Shown here in pieces: positions 12,082 to 13,450 of a stretch of 13,450 nt of DNA. The first letter of the stretch is position 1. Every line of letters begins with the position of its first letter. The translations under genes and the position numbers were made by a program. Location: the NCBI GenBank assembly GCA_013698495.1, contig JACCUV010000401.1, positions 1 through 13,450 of the forward strand, given 5' to 3'. The DNA is from Chloroflexia bacterium. GTDB lineage: Bacteria; Chloroflexota; Chloroflexia; Thermomicrobiales; UBA6265. The notes beneath the pieces were generated by a model, which saw nothing but the letters and a program-made list of their open reading frames with translations, had not been told where the DNA came from and made no database searches.

Positions 12082-13098
12082 TCAGGAGATCGCAACGCGC
12101 TCGCCCGTCTCGGCCGCGTGTTTTGCCGCCAACCCCACCTGCAGCGCGATCAGGGCGTCGCGTGGCGTGGCCCGGTCGGCACTGACTCCGGCCTGGATGC
12201 ACTCAATGAAGTATCCCACCTCGTTGGCATAGGCATCGCCCTGCTCGACCGTGAGGACCTCGGGATCGCCATCCTCGCGGTAGATGGTGAGGCGGTTTGT
12301 CGGTTCGCCGACCTCGAACGAGCGCCCTCCAGCCTGGAAATGATGCTCGATCGCCCCGTGCTCGCACAGAACCTCGAACCGGGACGTGAAAGGATAGCTC
12401 TCCGGCTGAAGCATGCCGCCGTCGGCAATCCCCGTCGCGTCCTCGTATTCAACCAGAACCTGCGCCTGATCGAGTCCTCCCGAGCGTGAATTCCGAATCC
12501 CGTTCGCTGTCACGGAACGCGGACTCCCCAGCAGCCAGTTCATCGCATCGTAGTCGTGAATCAGCATGTCGAAAATCGCGCCGCCAGTTTGGTCCGCCGA
12601 TTTGAATAGGGACGACCACTCCGGAAACGGTTGACGTCGCGCGGCAGAGATGGAAATCGGCCTCCCGAGACCTCCCCTGTCGATCAGCCGATGGAGTTCG
12701 ACATACTCGGGCCAAAAGCGCAATACATGCGCCACCATGAACACGCGGTCGGTCGCCTCCCAGGCGCTCACCAGGGCCCCGCCATCTTCCGCCGTCATCG
12801 CCAGCGGCTTCTCGAGCATCACGTGCTTTCCGGCCGCCAACGCGGCCTCGACCGTGGCGCGATGAGCGGGTGTCGGCAGGCAGATGTCGACCGCCTCGAT
12901 CGAATCGTCGCCCAGAATGCGGTCGAGGTCGTCGACGAAAGTCGAATCGAGTTCATCGGCCAGGTCCTGGCCGCGGGCGCCGCCGCCGCCGCGGGTGTAG
13001 ATCGCCGCAATCTCGACATCGTCGCGTTGGCGGTAAGCCCGGGCATGCGTACCGCCCATGAACCCCGCCCCCAATACCGCAATCCGCGTCTTGTCCAT
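12082..13098 (-). CDS. Gfo/Idh/MocA-family NAD(P)-dependent oxidoreductase
   Basis: A 338-aa cytoplasmic dehydrogenase, probably acting on a sugar, inositol or similar polyol; the substrate is not set by the sequence. The N-terminal Rossmann domain begins RIAVLGAGFMGGTHARAY with GAGFMG (10-15) for the dinucleotide. VDICLPTPAHR (70-80) and the family signature EKPLAM (96-101) follow, with K97 the conserved catalytic lysine. The C-terminal domain holds MLIHDYDAMNWLLG (178-191), where H181 and D182/D184 belong to the catalytic motif. Length is normal (330-390 aa). The frame is open to 13311, but the ATG at 13098 has AAGGGGGAA 8 bases upstream and opens right at the Rossmann strand. It is the last minus-strand gene before a divergent plus-strand start. 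Confidence 0.93.
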   Translation of the reverse strand: MDKTRIAVLGAGFMGGTHARAYRQRDDVEIAAIYTRGGGGARGQDLADELDSTFVDDLDRILGDDSIEAVDICLPTPAHRATVEAALAAGKHVMLEKPLAMTAEDGGALVSAWEATDRVFMVAHVLRFWPEYVELHRLIDRGGLGRPISISAARRQPFPEWSSLFKSADQTGGAIFDMLIHDYDAMNWLLGSPRSVTANGIRNSRSGGLDQAQVLVEYEDATGIADGGMLQPESYPFTSRFEVLCEHGAIEHHFQAGGRSFEVGEPTNRLTIYREDGDPEVLTVEQGDAYANEVGYFIECIQAGVSADRATPRDALIALQVGLAAKHAAETGERVAIS

Positions 13099-13251
13099 GG
13101 CGCCAGTTCCCCCTTGATGTGCGAGTCTCGAAACCTTGCGTGTCTTTCCTTGCGCATCGCCAGCGAGGTGAAGAATTCTTGTCGCGGGCGACCACTGAAG
13201 AACGAACCCCGCCTGCCGAGTTCCCTTGATTGCGCCCAAAATCACAGCATG

Positions 13252-13280
13252 TTGTATCCACGATTGAAAACGCGTAGTAT
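13252..13280 (+). promoter_or_regulatory. Candidate promoter for the plus-strand gene at the window end
   Basis: TTGTAT (13252-13257) and TAGTAT (13275-13280) with a 17-base spacer, about 57 bases before the ATG at 13337. The stretch is less GC-rich than its surroundings. Confidence 0.4.
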
Positions 13281-13336
13281 TCGCCGTCGCGCAGGCGTCC
13301 GGCCTCGCCATCGCATTGCGAAGAGTTTACAAAACA

Positions 13337-13450
13337 ATGGCTTCGAACAGGCCCCCCGATCGTTCATCGCAACCTGGCCCGAATGACGGCTCAACCGCCG
13401 ACGGCGCCCTCGCATCGATCTCGGAACCGCCATCGTCGACCGCCAACCCG
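13337..13450 (+). CDS. Partial CDS, N-terminus of an unidentified protein
   Basis: An ATG at 13337 opens 38 codons to the window edge with no stop: a polar, Pro/Ser/Asp-rich start (MASNRPPDRSSQPGPNDGST), as in the disordered N-terminus of many high-GC membrane or regulatory proteins. The ribosome site is weak (GAAGAG, 13319-13324). A plausible promoter lies upstream. No domain is visible, so no function can be given. Confidence 0.45.
   Translation, partial: MASNRPPDRSSQPGPNDGSTADGALASISEPPSSTANP

Overview
The window is GC-rich DNA from a bacterium that is most likely a Chloroflexi-type organism close to Thermomicrobia/Sphaerobacter. That placement is an inference. It rests on a caa3-type oxidase cluster with CtaG, secreted CHRD proteins with Thr/Pro-rich stalks, ParB-fold/phosphoesterase gene pairs, and intergenic spaces full of short palindromic repeats. 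No tRNA, rRNA, CRISPR array, transposase or phage structural gene was seen.

Positions 1-6270 (plus strand): four genes of an aa3/caa3 cytochrome c oxidase, ctaD, ctaE, ctaF and the assembly gene ctaG, packed as an operon whose upstream part (presumably subunit II) lies outside the window. The helix count follows the Bacillus caa3 layout: CtaD carries two extra C-terminal helices and CtaE keeps only five. Two small unrecognised two-helix membrane proteins follow, the second with a PRC-barrel-like tail, then a P-loop kinase-like protein.

Positions 6310-9268 (minus strand): an EVE-domain protein, then a tightly coupled trio read in the order histidine phosphatase, metallophosphoesterase, ParB-fold protein. 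Both junctions are 4-base start/stop overlaps. Hairpin repeats with covarying stems sit between the EVE gene and the trio, and a related copy lies at about 5577.

Positions 9387-10870 (minus strand): one secreted, membrane-anchored CHRD/SOD-like protein with its own transcription unit. It has a promoter (-35/-10 with a 17-base spacer), a 125-nt structured leader closed by a 15-bp long-range stem, a terminator-like hairpin that shares five bases with that stem, a ribosome-binding site, the gene, and a strong downstream terminator. This layout is that of a riboswitch or attenuator, and I do not recognise its class. It is the most interesting item in the window.

Positions 10871-11318 hold no convincing gene. 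They contain a long hairpin (11051-11087) and a 150-bp MITE-like element (11098-11247) with imperfect terminal inverted repeats and four internal hairpins. Beyond this, on the minus strand, lie a diverged gene resembling single-strand-annealing (Erf/Sak-like) proteins and a Gfo/Idh/MocA oxidoreductase. A probable plus-strand gene starts at 13337 and runs off the window.
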